From Carettochelys insculpta (Eukaryota; Chordata; Testudines; Carettochelyidae), in NCBI RefSeq assembly GCF_033958435.1, contig NC_134137.1:106154501-106218500 (forward strand): 64,000 nucleotides of DNA, read 5' to 3'. Below the pieces are notes generated by a model that did not search any database, was not told where the DNA came from, and saw only the letters and a list, made by a program, of their open reading frames with translations. The translations under genes were made by a program, and so were the position numbers. Below are positions 32,850 through 44,867 of this stretch, one piece after another; position 1 is the stretch's first letter, and the number at the start of each line of letters is the position of its first letter.

Positions 32850-33286
32850 GGCTACGTCTACACAGGCAGCTTCTGTCGACAGCTCACTGTCGACAGAGTG
32901 ACTGAGGTCACTGTCGACAGAGAAACCTTGGCAGTACCTCTGTCAACAGATCACATCCACACATAAAAGTGGCTTGAAAGAGCAAGCCGCTCTGTCGACA
33001 GAGAGCAGCTAGACTGCCCTGCCCTCTCTCAACAGAAAGGCTGACTGGAAGCTCTGCAAACAGGGCTGCCCAGGGAACTGGAAGCCCTCTCTCTTGACAG
33101 AAATGTCAAAACACTGTCAACAGAGGCATTATACTTGATCTGGGAGAGATATGAAACTGTTAGCTGAGCTGCCAAGTTTTGTTGACAAACTCTTGACAGA
33201 GCACTTTAACCATGTAGACGCTCAGTAAATTTTGTCAACAAAAGCCCTGTTTTTTTTCAACAGAGGCTGCCCATGTAAATATAGCT
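32850..33286. mobile_element. MITE of the GTCTACAC group, GTCGAC-core subfamily
   Basis: The left end is GGCTACGTCTACACAGGC and the right end a decayed TGTAAATATAGCT. Flanks ATT and ATC differ by one base. CTGTCGACAGAG, CTGTCAACAGA and TTTTGTCAACAAAA are repeated throughout. Confidence 0.82.
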
Positions 33287-34476
33287 ATCATGGTGTCTAG
33301 CCTGAAAGGTACTGACCACTCTGAGTCTTGATCCATCAAGGCATTTAAATACATGTATAATTGCAAGCACATTGACCCATTGATGTCATCAGAACTATTC
33401 TCATGCTTGAGTTCTTTGCTGGATCAGATGCAGAGTGGCCAACACCTTTCAGAATTGCACCCTAAATTAGGTTATAAAATGAAAAAGTTTGTGAAGGCCA
33501 GTAAAGAGGTGGGCATGGAATTCAGGGTGTCATGATTCCTAGGTCTGTGACAGTATATCACGCAGGTGGGAAAATCAGAAGAAAAAGGATCATCCCTTTT
33601 ACTGGGCACTGATCGTTTCTCAAAAATTTTCAGTGTTTTGGCTGGTTTGAAAAAGTCATTCTGGGGATAGGTCAAGGCATAATTGTACTAGGGTTTACAC
33701 AAACACAAAGCATTTCCATAAGCTGGAACTTCAGATCTGGTCCAAACCCCACTGAAGTTGGGTCTTTCCATTGATTTCAGTGATCTTTGAACCAAGGACC
33801 TAATAAGAGTTAGCACAAAATTATCCTTTACATACCACTTTATGATTTTTGAGGCACATTCCTTGGTGAAGTCAAAACCAGTTTCCTCCACTTATACCCA
33901 GCAAGGGCAATTTCCGTGCAGCTTTTACACTTCAGTTGTGCAAACTGTACGTATTTTGAAAGGGAAAAGAGAGGTTTTTCCTCTCTTCTCACTCAAAACC
34001 AGCTAAGATCATTTTCTGGCAAGCAGAAGTCAAGCCTGAAAAATAACAGCCTCAAAAATTATGATCTTCAAAAATAAATAAATAAATAAGTAGAGCAGGG
34101 GCAATAAGGAAAAGAGTTTTCTAGTCTGAACCATAGAGCTCACGGCCATGCAGATGCTATGATGTTTACTTTACACATTCTAGACCAGTTCCCTGGGCCC
34201 AACAAACTTCAGCTCATCTATTGCACTTTCTTTGCTGCACAGATGAACAATGCAGACTCACGTTTTTTAAAAAGAGTTGTGCTAGTGACACCTAGCACCT
34301 ATACCAACCTTACCACAGATCCATCTACACAATCTGGTTGCGGGCCCAGAGTGGAACTTCCACAAAGTTTATTGTTAGTATCTGAATTTTGGGTCTATAG
34401 AAGAGGCTGGAAAATATAAAATGTGATTTGTTTCCCTAAATAAGATTCAAAATAATTATAAGCACTGTTTATTTAT
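33287..34476. other. Unclassified DNA
   Basis: No supported gene or repeat. A small (AAAT)n run lies near 34071-34090. Confidence 0.4.
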
Positions 34477-35210
34477 ACTACTACTACTACTCAGCCTTTG
34501 TACTCCCCATGGAGCATAGGTCATCTACAAGTCCTCTCCACTTCACTCTGTCTTGGGACAAAACTTCTAGCTGGCTTCAGGAGTACACCAGTTGTCGTCC
34601 TTCAGTCTCAGTAGACCTTCTCCATGTTGTCTGAGGTCTTCCTCTTTTGCATTTTCCTTTCGGGTTTCATGTGAGGCTTGAGGGACTATGCTGGGTGATG
34701 GTTTTCTGAGGGTGTGGCCTAGCCAACCCCACTTTCTTCTCTTGATGTCAGTGTTAACTGGTTCTTGTCCTGCTTTGTTTCAAAGCTTCTCATTTGTGAC
34801 AAAGTATTGCCATTTGATGTGAAGGCTGTACCTCAGGCATCTGTTTATGAATGTCTATAGCTCGTGATTTGAAGCCTTTTTTAGTACACCAGGTCTCACA
34901 TCCATACAGGAGCACACTGTTCACATCTGTGTTGAAGAGCTGCAGTTTCATCTTCACAGATATTATTTGTGAATTCCATATAGGACAGAGAGACTTGAAT
35001 GCAGCTTTTGCTTTCGCTATCCTAGCATTGATATCCTTATCTGTTCCTCCATCTATGCCCATAAAACTCTTCACGTAGGCGAACTGCTCCACATCTTCCA
35101 GGTCATCCCTTCCCAGTGTGATAGTGGGGGCATCGGCCTGTTTGATTCTCATTGTCTTGGTCTTTCTCTTGTTAATGTTCAGTCCAGTCATCCTAAACAT
35201 TAAATTGGTC
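34477..35210 (-). mobile_element. RTE-type LINE 3' end, antisense, with (AGT)n tail
   Basis: The minus strand begins with an INKRKTKTMRIKQ segment near 35180. It continues with TLGRDDLEDVEQFAY, DKDINARIAKAKAAF and FNTDVNSVLLYGCETW. It then loses frame, with RRKWGWLGHTLRKP still readable near 34720. The element ends in (AGT)n, seen as CTACTACTACTACT at 34478-34491. Frameshifts and stops make it a pseudogene. It is collinear with 20484-21195. Confidence 0.85.
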
Positions 35211-37254
35211 ATGTGAAACAATTAACCAGATTCTCATAATGATTTTTAAATCTGTATGTGAGAATAAATACTGTAATTAGATATTAAAAGTCCTTTTGCT
35301 AAATATAATTACATAAGCTGTAAACACGGAAGCCAGGCTAAGCTTTTCATTTATTTATTTTAATATAGGGGCTCCATGTTTTTTTCCTATCCAGGACATC
35401 ATATTTGAATATTCTTTATTTACCACTGTGTAACTCTTAAAGAACAGGCAATTGATTAACTCAGGCCTGGGTGGATGGGAAAATATTTAACAAACCACAG
35501 CAAATGTAATTTTCCTAGCGTGAGTTGTGATCTTGTCTCCTAATTGCTATGATATTGTTGACTTGAGAATTATTTGCGCATTGGGAGACAAACACACACC
35601 TACACACACCATATCTATGTGTACACCATTTCTCAGTAGCAAATTCCAGCATAAAATGAGTGATGGGTGTCAGTCAAAAGTTTGGATATGAGCACACCCC
35701 CCAGATGTGGAAGATTGATGGTTTAGAACCTGAACTGCAACGCTGGGCCCAGCTTTGTCATTTCCCAGACTAAAACCTTGAATCCAAACATGCCCCACAT
35801 TTTTGTGGGTCCCTAGAAATGGATCCACTTCTGACTTTTGTAGTTTGGGCTTGTCTATATTTCAAGTACAGCAGTAGTGATATCTAATTGTCAGTCTTGT
35901 GGTTTGTACCAAATTCAGGCCTATGAGGACTTTGACAAGGACTACACATTCTAACACAAAAGAACTTTAGGCCTCTGAAGTACCCCATCTAAATTCTTTC
36001 TGATGCATTATGCATACACACACATTTTGAGGAAAATAAATAAACATCAGTCCTCCGTCACTAGTACTCACAATGTTTTATTATTTTTATTACATTGAAA
36101 TGTGCGTTGTTCAGTTGCACGAATACCCTTAACCCTCTGCTTAATCGTCCGCTAGTAGTTTTTGAATTGTCATGCATTTGAAATGAATGTAACGTCATTT
36201 AAAAGCAGGTATTTCTTACTGCACGAGAGGTGCATTGCTGCCGGATATACAGTAGCTAGTGGGTTTGACAGGAAAGCTACTTCTGAGCCAAATTATAGCT
36301 GACCTTTTACAAATATGTGAGAGCCAAGGGGCTGTTGAGCAGACAGATGACTAACAAGCTAAAAACAACAACATTTTGATCTTAGTCAAGACAAACCCAC
36401 AGCATCTTCTCTGGGCAGCTAGTGCTACACAGTGTGGCCACATAGGCCAGAAGGGTCATTTCATAATGGGCTGGGAGTAGGCCGTCCATCAGGCTGTGTT
36501 GGGGGGGAACAAGCTACAATGCACCCTTACGAAGAGCATAGCAGAGCCACCAGTAAGTGCCATTCCTCAAAGTGCCTGGGAATATTCTGCCTCCCTCCAC
36601 TGTGAGACCCTCAGTGCAGCCATTGGCAGAGTGGGTCATGAAGCCTTAGGTTTACGCGGTAAGCCCAATTCACAATAATGGCAAGAACGTTGGCTGCAGC
36701 CCAGCTATAGTGATGCAAACCATCTGCGATCCCCACTCCACCAGGAGATCTAGTGCTGGCCAGTGTCTCACTGCCAGCACGTGGGGCAAGCAAACCCTTG
36801 AGACATTTGCTCAAGGCATTTCCATGCCAGCCTCTGTCCCTGGAACTCCCACAGAATCCTGCACATAGTATAAACCTCCTGTCCTTTTAGGGGTGTATAT
36901 CCTTGCTGGTCAAACTCACTGTGCAAAGGAGGAGCTGCAGATTCCTAATTGCACTTTTCCTCTATCCATCGGGAATGAAATCAACTCTTTACATTTAGTT
37001 TTTGTTTTTGTTTTTCCTCATACCGGTCCCTGTTACTTTTGTTCAGAGCAGAGGATACCTTTCTTTACGTCTGAATACCATAATTGATTGATGATGGCAC
37101 ATAAAATTATATAATTGAATTGAATTTTTCAGTCTCATGAAAGAGAACAAATATCATTCAGGTCTGGCACCATTTGTACCCCAAGTTATGAAACAGACTC
37201 AGAATGCTTCAACATCTTCACTGTTGTTAATGCAGCACTTACGTTTGCCTGTTC
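35211..37254. other. Unclassified DNA
   Basis: 2 kb without recognised transposon ends. The part at 36420-36890 is moderately GC-rich but has no identifiable domain or LTR border. Confidence 0.4.
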
Positions 37255-38225
37255 TATAGAATCTTAGGCTATTAGAACTGGAAGAGATCTCAGGAGGTCA
37301 TCAAGTCCAGTCCTCTGTCCTCACAGCAGGACCAAGCACCATCTATGTCATCCCTGTTAGATATTTATCCAACTTATTCTTAAACATCTCCGGTGATGGA
37401 GATTCTACAGCCATCCTAGGCTGTTTATTCCAGTGCTTATCTACTCTGGCAGTTAGGAAATTTTTCCTAATGTTTAATCTACACCTTCCTTGCTGCAGTT
37501 TATGCCCATTGCTTCTTGTCCTATTTTTCAAAGGCTAAGGAGAATTATTTTCTCCTTCCTCCTTGTAACACCCTTTTAGGTACTTGAAAGCTGTTATGTC
37601 CCCTCTCAACCTTCTCTTTTGGAAACTAAACAAAACCAATTTTTTAATCTTATCTCATAAGTCAAATTTTCTAGACCTTTAATCATTTTAGTTGCTGTTC
37701 TCTGGATCCTTTTCAATTTCTCCACATCTTTCATAAAATGTAGGGCCCAGAACTAAGCACAGTGCTCCAGTTGAGGCCTAATCAGCACAGAGTAGAGTGG
37801 AAGAGTGATTTCTCATGGCTTTCTCACAACACTCCAGTTAATGCATCCCAGAATCGTGTTTGCTTTCTTTGCAACAGTGTCACTGTACTGACTCATACTC
37901 AGCTTGTGGCCCACTATGACCCCTACATTGCTTTCTGCACTACCCCTCCTAAGGACTCCCTTCCCATGTTGTATGTGTAAAACACATTGTTCCTATCTAA
38001 GTGGGGTACTTTACATTTGTCCTTATTGAATTTCATCCTATTTCCATTAGGTCATTTCTCCAGGTTTCCAGATCTTTTTGAACTCTGACCCTGTCCTCCA
38101 AAGCACTTGAAACCCCTCCCACCATGGTATCATCTGCAAACTTGTTAAGCGTACTCTGCATACCAATATCTAAATCATTCATGAAAATATTGAACAGAAC
38201 TGGCCCCAAAACTAACCCCAGTTTT
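37255..38225 (-). mobile_element. CR1 LINE, antisense, near 1 kb
   Basis: The sequence starts at the CR1 3' tail (TCTATAGAATCTTAGGCTAT) and runs up into the RT region. It includes GAACTGGAAGAGATCTCAGG, TTCCTAATGTTTAATCTACA, TGTCCCCTCTCAACCTTCTC, CCAGTTGAGGCCTAATCAGC, CTTACATTTGTCC-type sequence and the GGTATCATCTGCAAACTTG stretch. It ends near AACTGGCCCCAAAACTAACC. Short minus-strand frames (37343-37531) are CR1 C-terminal pieces with NKLDKYLTGMT. Confidence 0.92.
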
Positions 38226-38906
38226 CAAGAACAAAGACCCACTTCCTCAGATGACTGTACTGTAATTTTAAACAACTCTTCTTGGAACAAGCAATATTCA
38301 AGATAATGAAGTTCTCTGTGCAAGACACCTATCACAATATCATCTCCAACAAATTATATCTTCCTGTTGTTCTTTACAATTTGCTTCATCATTCAGTACA
38401 AAAAAAGAAAAAGAGAACAATCCTAACAGAAGAAATATTATGAGCACAAATGACTGTATTAAATTTTAAACTCTTATCCTTTCTGAGATTACTCAAAATG
38501 TATATCATGTTGCATGCTGACAGACTTGTATGATGGATCCAAGTAGTTAACTGAGATGGAATAAGAAATTGTTACATCTCAAAGAATGATTCTTCTCATT
38601 CAAATATTGTTTAAAATAATTAACTTAATTTTCTCTTTAAATAATCCAAACAACTTTACATTCATTAAATAGGTAACAGTTTGTAAGAAAGTTATATTGA
38701 AATGTTTTTCAAAGGAAGGATTTAATTCCCAATTTCTGGGTTGATTTGTTATACTTCATTATTTTTATTTTACTCTTGTTATGATTTCCTTGGTGCACTG
38801 ATATGTATCCTATTAACTAATGACAGTTTTATATATCGTTTATAGTATATATATTAGTGCACCAGGGAACTGGCCAATCACCAAAATATTGGGAGACTAA
38901 TGACTT
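38226..38906. other. Unclassified AT-rich DNA
   Basis: Nothing recognised between the CR1 and the MITE. Confidence 0.45.
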
Positions 38907-38909
38907 ATA

Positions 38910-39592
38910 GGCCGTGTCTACACGTGCACGCTACTTCGAAGTAGCAGCGCCAACTTCGAAATAGCGCCCATCACGGCTACACGTGTTGGGCGCTATTTCG
39001 AAGTTGAAATCGACGTTAGGTGGCGAGACGTCGAAGTCGCTAACCCCATGAGGGGATGGGAATAGCGCCCTACTTCGAAGTTGAACGTCGAAGTAGGGCA
39101 CATGTAGATGATCTGCGTCCCGCACCATCGAAATAGCGGGGTCCGCCATGGCGGCCATCAGCTGAGGGGTTGAGAGACGCTCTCTCTCCAGCCCCTGCGG
39201 GGCTCTATGGTCATCGTGTGCAGCAGCCCTTAGCCCAGGGCTTCTGGCTGCTGCTGCGGCAGCTGGGGATCCATGCTGCATGCACAGGGTCTGCAACCAG
39301 TTGTCGGCTCTGTGGATCTTGTGTTGTTTAGTGCAACTGTGTCTGGGAGGGGGCCCTTTAAGGGAGTGGCTTGCTGTTGAGTCTGCCCTGTGACCCTGTC
39401 TGCAGCTGTTCCTGGCACCCTTATTTCGATGTGTGCTACTTTGGCGTGTAGACGTTCCCTCGCAGTGCCTATTTCGATGTGGTGCTGCCCAACGTCGAAG
39501 TTGAACGTCGACGTTGCCAGCCCTGGAGGACGTGTAGACGTTATTCATCGAAATAGACTATTTTGATGTAGTGTGCACGTGTAGACGTAGCC
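38910..39592 (-). mobile_element. 0.68-kb MITE, TTCGAA-core subfamily (copy 3)
   Basis: Ends are GGCCGTGTCTACACGTGCAC and GTGCACGTGTAGACGTAGCC. Flanks ATA and ATC match at two of three bases. The MDPQL start codon is at 39274 (minus strand) and stops after 14 codons. A 205-codon open frame (38931-39548, minus) spans almost the whole element, including its palindromic ends. It is read-through with no known domain. Confidence 0.9.
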
Positions 39593-39797
39593 ATCGTGGA
39601 ACATTGATGTCTTGTTATTTGCAGTGCTATAATATAAAATACTAACATTGAGAAAATGAAGTCCAGAACATGAATAGATACTGAAGATCTTTCTTTTTTT
39701 ATAGTGCCAACCTTAAGAAGAAGAAAGAAATCCCTATCTCAAAAAGAGATGTAAAATGGATAAGAGCTTTGAAGAAAGGTTCTGACTAGCCTCACTC

Positions 39798-39895
39798 ATA
39801 AAAAACATAAGAATGGCCATCCTGGGTCAGACCAATGGTGTCCACTGAGCCAGGTATCCTTTCTTCTGGGAGTGGCCAGTGCCAGGTACCTGAGA
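39798..39895 (-). mobile_element. CR1 3'-end fragment, antisense
   Basis: CATAAGAATGGCCATCCTGG, GTCAGACCAATGGTGTCC and AGCCAGGTATCCTTTCTTCT match the reverse complement of the turtle CR1 3' end. It is short and isolated. Confidence 0.8.
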
Positions 39896-40394
39896 ACAAA
39901 ATGTGATGCTGGCAGGCGAGGTTCCAGTTTATGCCAAGATCCTCATGTCTCAACTGTGTGGTGACAGATTCATAACTAGGATCTGCCTGCCTCACTTATG
40001 GGTTAATATTGATAAAACAGGCTTTAGTATAATAAGAAAATGTTTAGAATCTGTATTCTATTGAATGCTTGTGATTTGCCCTGGGCATTAATGTTTCTTC
40101 TATTATCTATGTCCCATATTGTAATGTAGTGTCTGAGTTGCTGTATTGTAAGCATCTGTGTCTGTATGAATCACCATACAGGGAATGGACATTAGTTTAT
40201 GTGAGGAGCTGCTCTTCTACAGAAATTATTGAGCCTGTCCCAAAAGAGGAGGCCCCCTCTTACCAGACAAGCTATGGTGAGATCTTGCAACTGGAAACTC
40301 CCTAAACCAGTTAAAATAGGAAGCAAAAGGTAAGAATAAATAGTCAGTTTTCCCAGTGGAGAGAGAGAGAGACATAGTGAGATTTGAAAAAATG
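39896..40394. other. Unclassified DNA
   Basis: No supported feature. Confidence 0.4.
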
Positions 40395-40549
40395 GGGAAA
40401 CAGTGATGTGGCAAAGGTTGCAGATGGTTCTAAATTACAAAAAAGTTAGGTTTAAGGGAGACTGCAAAGAATTAAAAATGGACCTGATAAAACTGGGAGA
40501 CTGAGTGATGAAATGGCAGATGAAATTCAGTGTTGATCAATGCAGAGTA

Positions 40550-41312
40550 CCATAAACTCTTTCATATCCAGCATCCCCAGGACCAGGAAGTTGCCTGATA
40601 TTCAAATATTCTGGATAGAAGAGAGGCATACCTAGTAATGCATAACAGTAAAGAGAAACAAGATTAGATACTCAAAAACAAAAATGTAAGCCAAGAACTT
40701 TATTTACTGACAATAGTATTATTGTACCCTGTAAACTTTCTGGCTATGTCTACACTACAGCGATCTTTCAAAAGAAGTTCTTCCAGAAGATCACTTCTGA
40801 AAGAACTTCTTTTGAAAGAATGCATCCACACACAAAAAAGTGGATCAAAAGAGTGATCCGCTCTTTTGAAAGAGAGCATCCACACAGCCCCTACTCTTAA
40901 GGAAAGAACAGGCGAGGGATCGAAACATCAGGCACCATGAGGTCTGCTCTTTTGAAAAAAGGGCCCATGGAGCATCTACACACATTTTCTTTCAAAAGAA
41001 GGCGCTCTTCCTGAAACAGGAGTGGAAAAGCGCTTTCTAAAGGAGCGCCGTGTTCTTTCGATTTAATTTCAAAAGAATGCTTTTTGTGGGGAGACACTCC
41101 ACTGGATATTTTGAAGGAGACCCTTCTTTCAAAAAATGTTTTGAAAGAACTTGCTAGTGTAGATGTGGCCATACTGTATTTGCTGCATTTATTTGTATTT
41201 GCTTTCACTATGCTGTACTTACGAAAAACGTAACTAACATTTACTTATGGTTCAAATGCCAGTTATTTAAGAGTTCTGGATGATAGAATGCTGGATATGA
41301 AAGAGTTTACTG
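40550..41312. mobile_element. Tigger-like element nested in CR1, itself carrying a MITE
   Basis: Ends are CATAAACTCTTTCATATCC and GGATATGAAAGAGTTTACTG, with TA duplicated at 40548-40549 and 41313-41314. The host CR1 reads through as CAGAGTA then ATGGACG. It is collinear with 25598-25934 except for the MITE at 40742-41170, so that copy serves as the unfilled site. Confidence 0.9.
40742..41170. mobile_element. MITE of the GTCTACAC group, CTTTTGAAAG core
   Basis: Ends are GGCTATGTCTACACTACAGC and GTGTAGATGTGGCC. The interior repeats TCTTTTGAAAGA, CTTTCAAAAGAAG and related motifs at least twelve times. The flanks do not show a clear 3-bp duplication. Confidence 0.85.
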
Positions 41313-41644
41313 TAATGGACGTAAAGGGAAAAACATAATCCCAACTATGCATACCTAGTAATGGGGTTTAAATTAGCTGTTATCACTCAGTAAGAGATCT
41401 TCATGGATAAGAGTGAGTAAGAGATTCATGGATAGTTTTCTGAAAACTCTGCTCAATGTCCAGCAGCGGTAAAAAACCAACCAAACAAACCAAAAAAAAT
41501 CTAACAGAATATTAGGAACCATTAGTAAAGAGAGAAATAAAAAGACAGGAAATGTCATGCCATTCTATAAATCCATTGTACACCCACACCTTAAATTCTG
41601 CATTCAGTTCAGGTCACCCCATCTCAAAGAAGCATAGATTAGTA

Positions 41645-41825
41645 ACAGAGAGAAAGCTGTGCTTGTCTATATACTATCAAAACAAAAAAGCAGTAAAGTA
41701 GCACTTTAAAGACTAACAAAATAATTTATTAGGTGAGCTTTTGTGGTACAGACCCGCTTCTTCAGACCATAGCTATACCAGAACAGACTCAATATTTAAG
41801 GCACAGAGAACCAAATCAGAAAAAA
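41645..41825 (-). mobile_element. GAAGTGGGTCT family element, single antisense arm, nested in CR1
   Basis: AGAAAGCTGTGCTTGTCTAT, TAGCACTTTAAAGACTAAC, ACAGACCCGCTTCTTCAGAC and CAATATTTAAGGCACAGAGA read as the reverse complement of the family unit. No inverted partner is present. Confidence 0.75.
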
Positions 41826-42060
41826 AAATAAACTGTGGAAAAGTACAGAAAAAGGCAACAAAAATGGTTAAGGATATAGAACAGATTACGTATAACGAGA
41901 GATTAAAAAGATGGACTGTTCATTTTTAGAAAAGAGATCACTAAGGGGGAGATAGGATAGTGATCATGAATTGTGTATAGAATGTGACTAATAAGGAAGT
42001 AGCATTTACTCGTTCATACAACACACATTGAGATCACTCAAATGAGATTAATGGGCAAAA

Positions 42061-42685
42061 GTAGATACTCCTGTTCACTGGCTCTTCTCACTTTTTCCTG
42101 ATTTTTAGGAATGTGATGATTTTACATTAAAAGAAAACTTTCTGGCCCTCTTGACTTCTCTGTTTCTCCAAAGTAAAAAAGCATAGGTGTGCATGAAATT
42201 TAACATATAGCTTTCTTGCAAAATGGTTTATTAACTCAAAATAATTTCTGTGTGTTGCTTGCTGGATGTTTGATTATATTTTCATACAAAGCTCCTAACT
42301 TTAACGAGCTGCATGCTTGGTTTGTAAAGTAAAAATTTGATAACTTATGTAACAACCAATTCAAAGATGTATTGGGTTACTTTGCCTTTGTTGGTTTTGT
42401 TTGGGGTTGTTGTTGTTTTTGTTGTTCGTTTAAATGAAAAGTAGGTTAAGTGAGTTATCTCTGTTTTATTTCTGACATGATGTATACGTGTATCAGCTAT
42501 GATTTGACAGAGTAACATGAACACAAAGGGATAGGATGCTGTGATGTGTGTTTGTGTTAAATTCAAAAACTGTGTAAAAAATCTGCTTGCTGTGAATAGT
42601 CAATATGTGTTCATTTACCACCTCTTCAAGTGGGATGCACAAAGCAGCAGTAGCTTGTTCAGCTAGAAATTATTTATTTCCTTTT
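42061..42685. other. Unclassified DNA
   Basis: A (GTT)n-like run lies at about 42395-42430. Nothing else is supported. Confidence 0.4.
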
Positions 42686-42689
42686 GGTG

Positions 42690-42885
42690 AGAGTTGATGA
42701 TAGCCTTGTGGTTAAGGACTAAAGAGGGGCTCAGGAGATCTGAATTCAATTCCCAACTCTCCTACAGACTTCTTTGTGACTGAGGACAAGATAATTTCTC
42801 TCTCTGTAAAACATGGATAATAAACTTTACCTACTTTACAGGGGCATTCAGATGTAATGTTTTTGGACATTTAAATACTGTGATG
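42690..42885 (+). mobile_element. MIR/CORE-type SINE
   Basis: TGATAGCCTTGTGGTTAAGG, GGCTCAGGAGATCTGAATTC, AATTCCCAACTCTCCTACAG and CTCTCTGTAAAACATGGATA, then AATAAACTTTACCTACTTTA, follow the order of MIR. The tRNA-related part and core are present and diverged. Confidence 0.8.
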
Positions 42886-43038
42886 ACTAGACGTATATAA
42901 AGCTACCTGGATATGTAGATCCATCATCATGATCAAAATTATAATGATAGTATGTCAAATAAAATTCTATGGACTTGGAAACGTTCCCTCCTTCTGCAGA
43001 TCTGATCCTCATGGAATACCTGCAGATTCCCCAACTTA

Positions 43039-43474
43039 GGCTGCTTGTACACTAGACCCTCCTATCAGAGATGGATTGTAAAGAGGCAATTTGAAGCAGG
43101 CTAATGAGGCGTTAATGTGCATATTCAGTGCATGGTTAGCATAATGGCAGCTGCACGAATTTCAAAGTGCAGACTTTGAATTGTAGATTGACAGTGAAGA
43201 TGGGGGCAGCTTTGAAATAAGCGCCCCACTTTGACATTCCCCTACTTCCACGGAACTAGATCAGAGTAAGGGAATGTCGAAGTGGGGCAGTTATTTTGAA
43301 GCTGCCCCAATCTACACTGTCAATCTGCAATTCGAAGTTTGCACTTCAAAATTCACGCAGCCGCCATTATGCTAATGAGGCACTGAAAATGCACGTTAGC
43401 CCCTCCTTTGCCTGCTTCAAATTGCCTCATTACCATGGCACCTCCGAGGGGAGGGGACGAGTGTAGAAGCAGCC
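43039..43474. mobile_element. Palindromic MITE, GCTGCTTCTACAC-type ends
   Basis: Ends are GGCTGCTTGTACACTAGACC and GAGTGTAGAAGCAGCC, with perfect TTA duplications (43036-43038, 43475-43477). Inverted arms match the copy at 13022-13431, including GCTAATGAGGC and a TCAATCTGCAATTCGAAG block. The centre is a GGGAATGTC / GACATTCCC hairpin. Confidence 0.92.
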
Positions 43475-43477
43475 TTA

Positions 43478-44580
43478 TTCTTGCTTTAATGCCATTATAT
43501 TTCCAAGTCCTCTATCCCAGCTAATACCCTTATAGCTGAAGAGATAACCAGTGTCAGTAATTCAAGAATCTAGAGGGAATTTTAGTTTCTTAAATTGCTG
43601 TAGATGTGAAGTGGAAACAAATGCCTATTTACTTGTGGAATGTTTTAATTTTTGCGTGTTGGCAACAGCAAGTGATTTGAAAGAACTGGAAAAGATTGCT
43701 GTTACAAGCCAAGCACTCTGGCAAATTAAAGTAATGATTCTGATCTTGTGTAACCCGCCAGTAATTTTCCAGTCACTTCAGGAGACATTATTGCATGGCC
43801 AGCCTCTTTCAGCCTCCCTGTTATCAGTCAGTTTGCAATTTAATCTGTGACTGAAGCTGAAGAAACTAACCTCAGGCACACAGTTAGTAGAAAGATTTCC
43901 ACTACATTTGCAGAATTTTTTTTCAAAGGCACTTGTGATGCTCTGTGTTGGCGTACCTGTGCCTCAAACACCCTCTCATATTAGATACAGATGTTTGTGC
44001 TTACAGGTCAGGGGCAGAAATGGAACAAGAAAGCGTGAAAGGGTGGTGGCTTATTACAGCAAAAAGTCTAAAATCGACTGAGATAAATTACTGCACTACC
44101 AAAAGAGCTCTGAGTCATGATTGAATTGATAGACTATATTTTCACCACTATCTATATACAAGTGAAATTCATTTTAGGAAACGGTGACCTTGGAAGTATA
44201 AATAGGAAATGTGTGAAGAGTTAAATCATGATTCTTACTGTTTTGTTTTTCATTGGAGACTTGTATCTTTCTTTCAGACGTTTCTGAAGTTACTCAAAGT
44301 CCACTGTGGACAATGAAACAAATTGATGTGTGGTACTGTTATAGCAGGTTGCCTTGTTATACATAGTCTTTAGGCTTGTCTAGTTGAACAGTTAGTGCTC
44401 AAAAGGTAGGGCATAATTCTATCTCTCAGTAGCATGCTGCGCGCTAAAATCTCCCATTTGTAAGCAGAAAACTAGGGAACTCTGTACATGGCAGCAGAGT
44501 CCTCATGGACAATTAGTGCACAGTAGGCTAGTGCTAGGCAGGTTTGCATCCAGTTGCTGCGCTCGAACTGTTCATCTACT
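43478..44580. other. Single-copy-looking DNA with one exon-like segment
   Basis: No transposon ends were recognised. See 43669-43730 for a possible small exon. Confidence 0.45.
43669..43730 (+). other. Exon-like segment, 62 nt (weak)
   Basis: A T-rich tract and TTGGCAACAG precede the segment and GTAATG follows it, consistent with splice borders. One frame reads ASDLKELEKIAVTSQALWQIK, with balanced amphipathic composition. The open frame runs 43551-43850 around it. I do not recognise the protein. The donor is weak, so this may be chance. Confidence 0.2.
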
Positions 44581-44800
44581 CAAGTCATAAGAACTGCCAT
44601 CCTAGGTCAGAGTAAAGGTCCATCTAGTCCAGTATCCTGTCTTCTGATAGTGGCCAGTGGCAGGCACTTCAGAGGGAACAAGCGGACAAGGTAACTATCA
44701 AGAGATCCATCCCCAGTTGCCCACTCCCAGCTTCTGCCAAAGAGTTACTAGGGTCACCTTCCCTGCCTTTCCTGGCTAATATTCTGTAAAGAAAACTATT
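44581..44800 (-). mobile_element. CR1 3'-end fragment, antisense
   Basis: CATAAGAACTGCCATCCTAG, GTCCATCTAGTCCAGTATCC, AGTGGCCAGTGGCAGGCACT and ATCCATCCCCAGTTGCCCA match the turtle CR1 3' end in reverse. Confidence 0.88.
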
Positions 44801-44867
44801 GCCTTCTGCATCAGGTGTGACACAAATGAGCTTTCAAAAATGCAGTTTGAGTCTACATCTTCCTATA

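Larger units (their letters stand above)
40395..42060 (+). mobile_element. CR1 LINE, sense, with three insertions
   Basis: CR1 blocks at 40395-40549, 41313-41644 and about 41828-42060 are collinear with CR1 RT and its C terminus. They include GTTGCAGATGGTTCTAAATT, AATGGCAGATGAAATTCAGT, AATCCCAACTATGCATACC, CAGAAAAAGGCAACAAAAAT and ACTAAGGGGGAGATAGGATA. Stops are frequent. Confidence 0.85.

Noticed and set aside
38931..39548. 205-codon minus-strand frame as a gene
   Set aside because: It runs through the inverted, palindromic ends of a MITE, is broken in the other three copies, and has no domain. Only the short MDPQL start is possibly meaningful.
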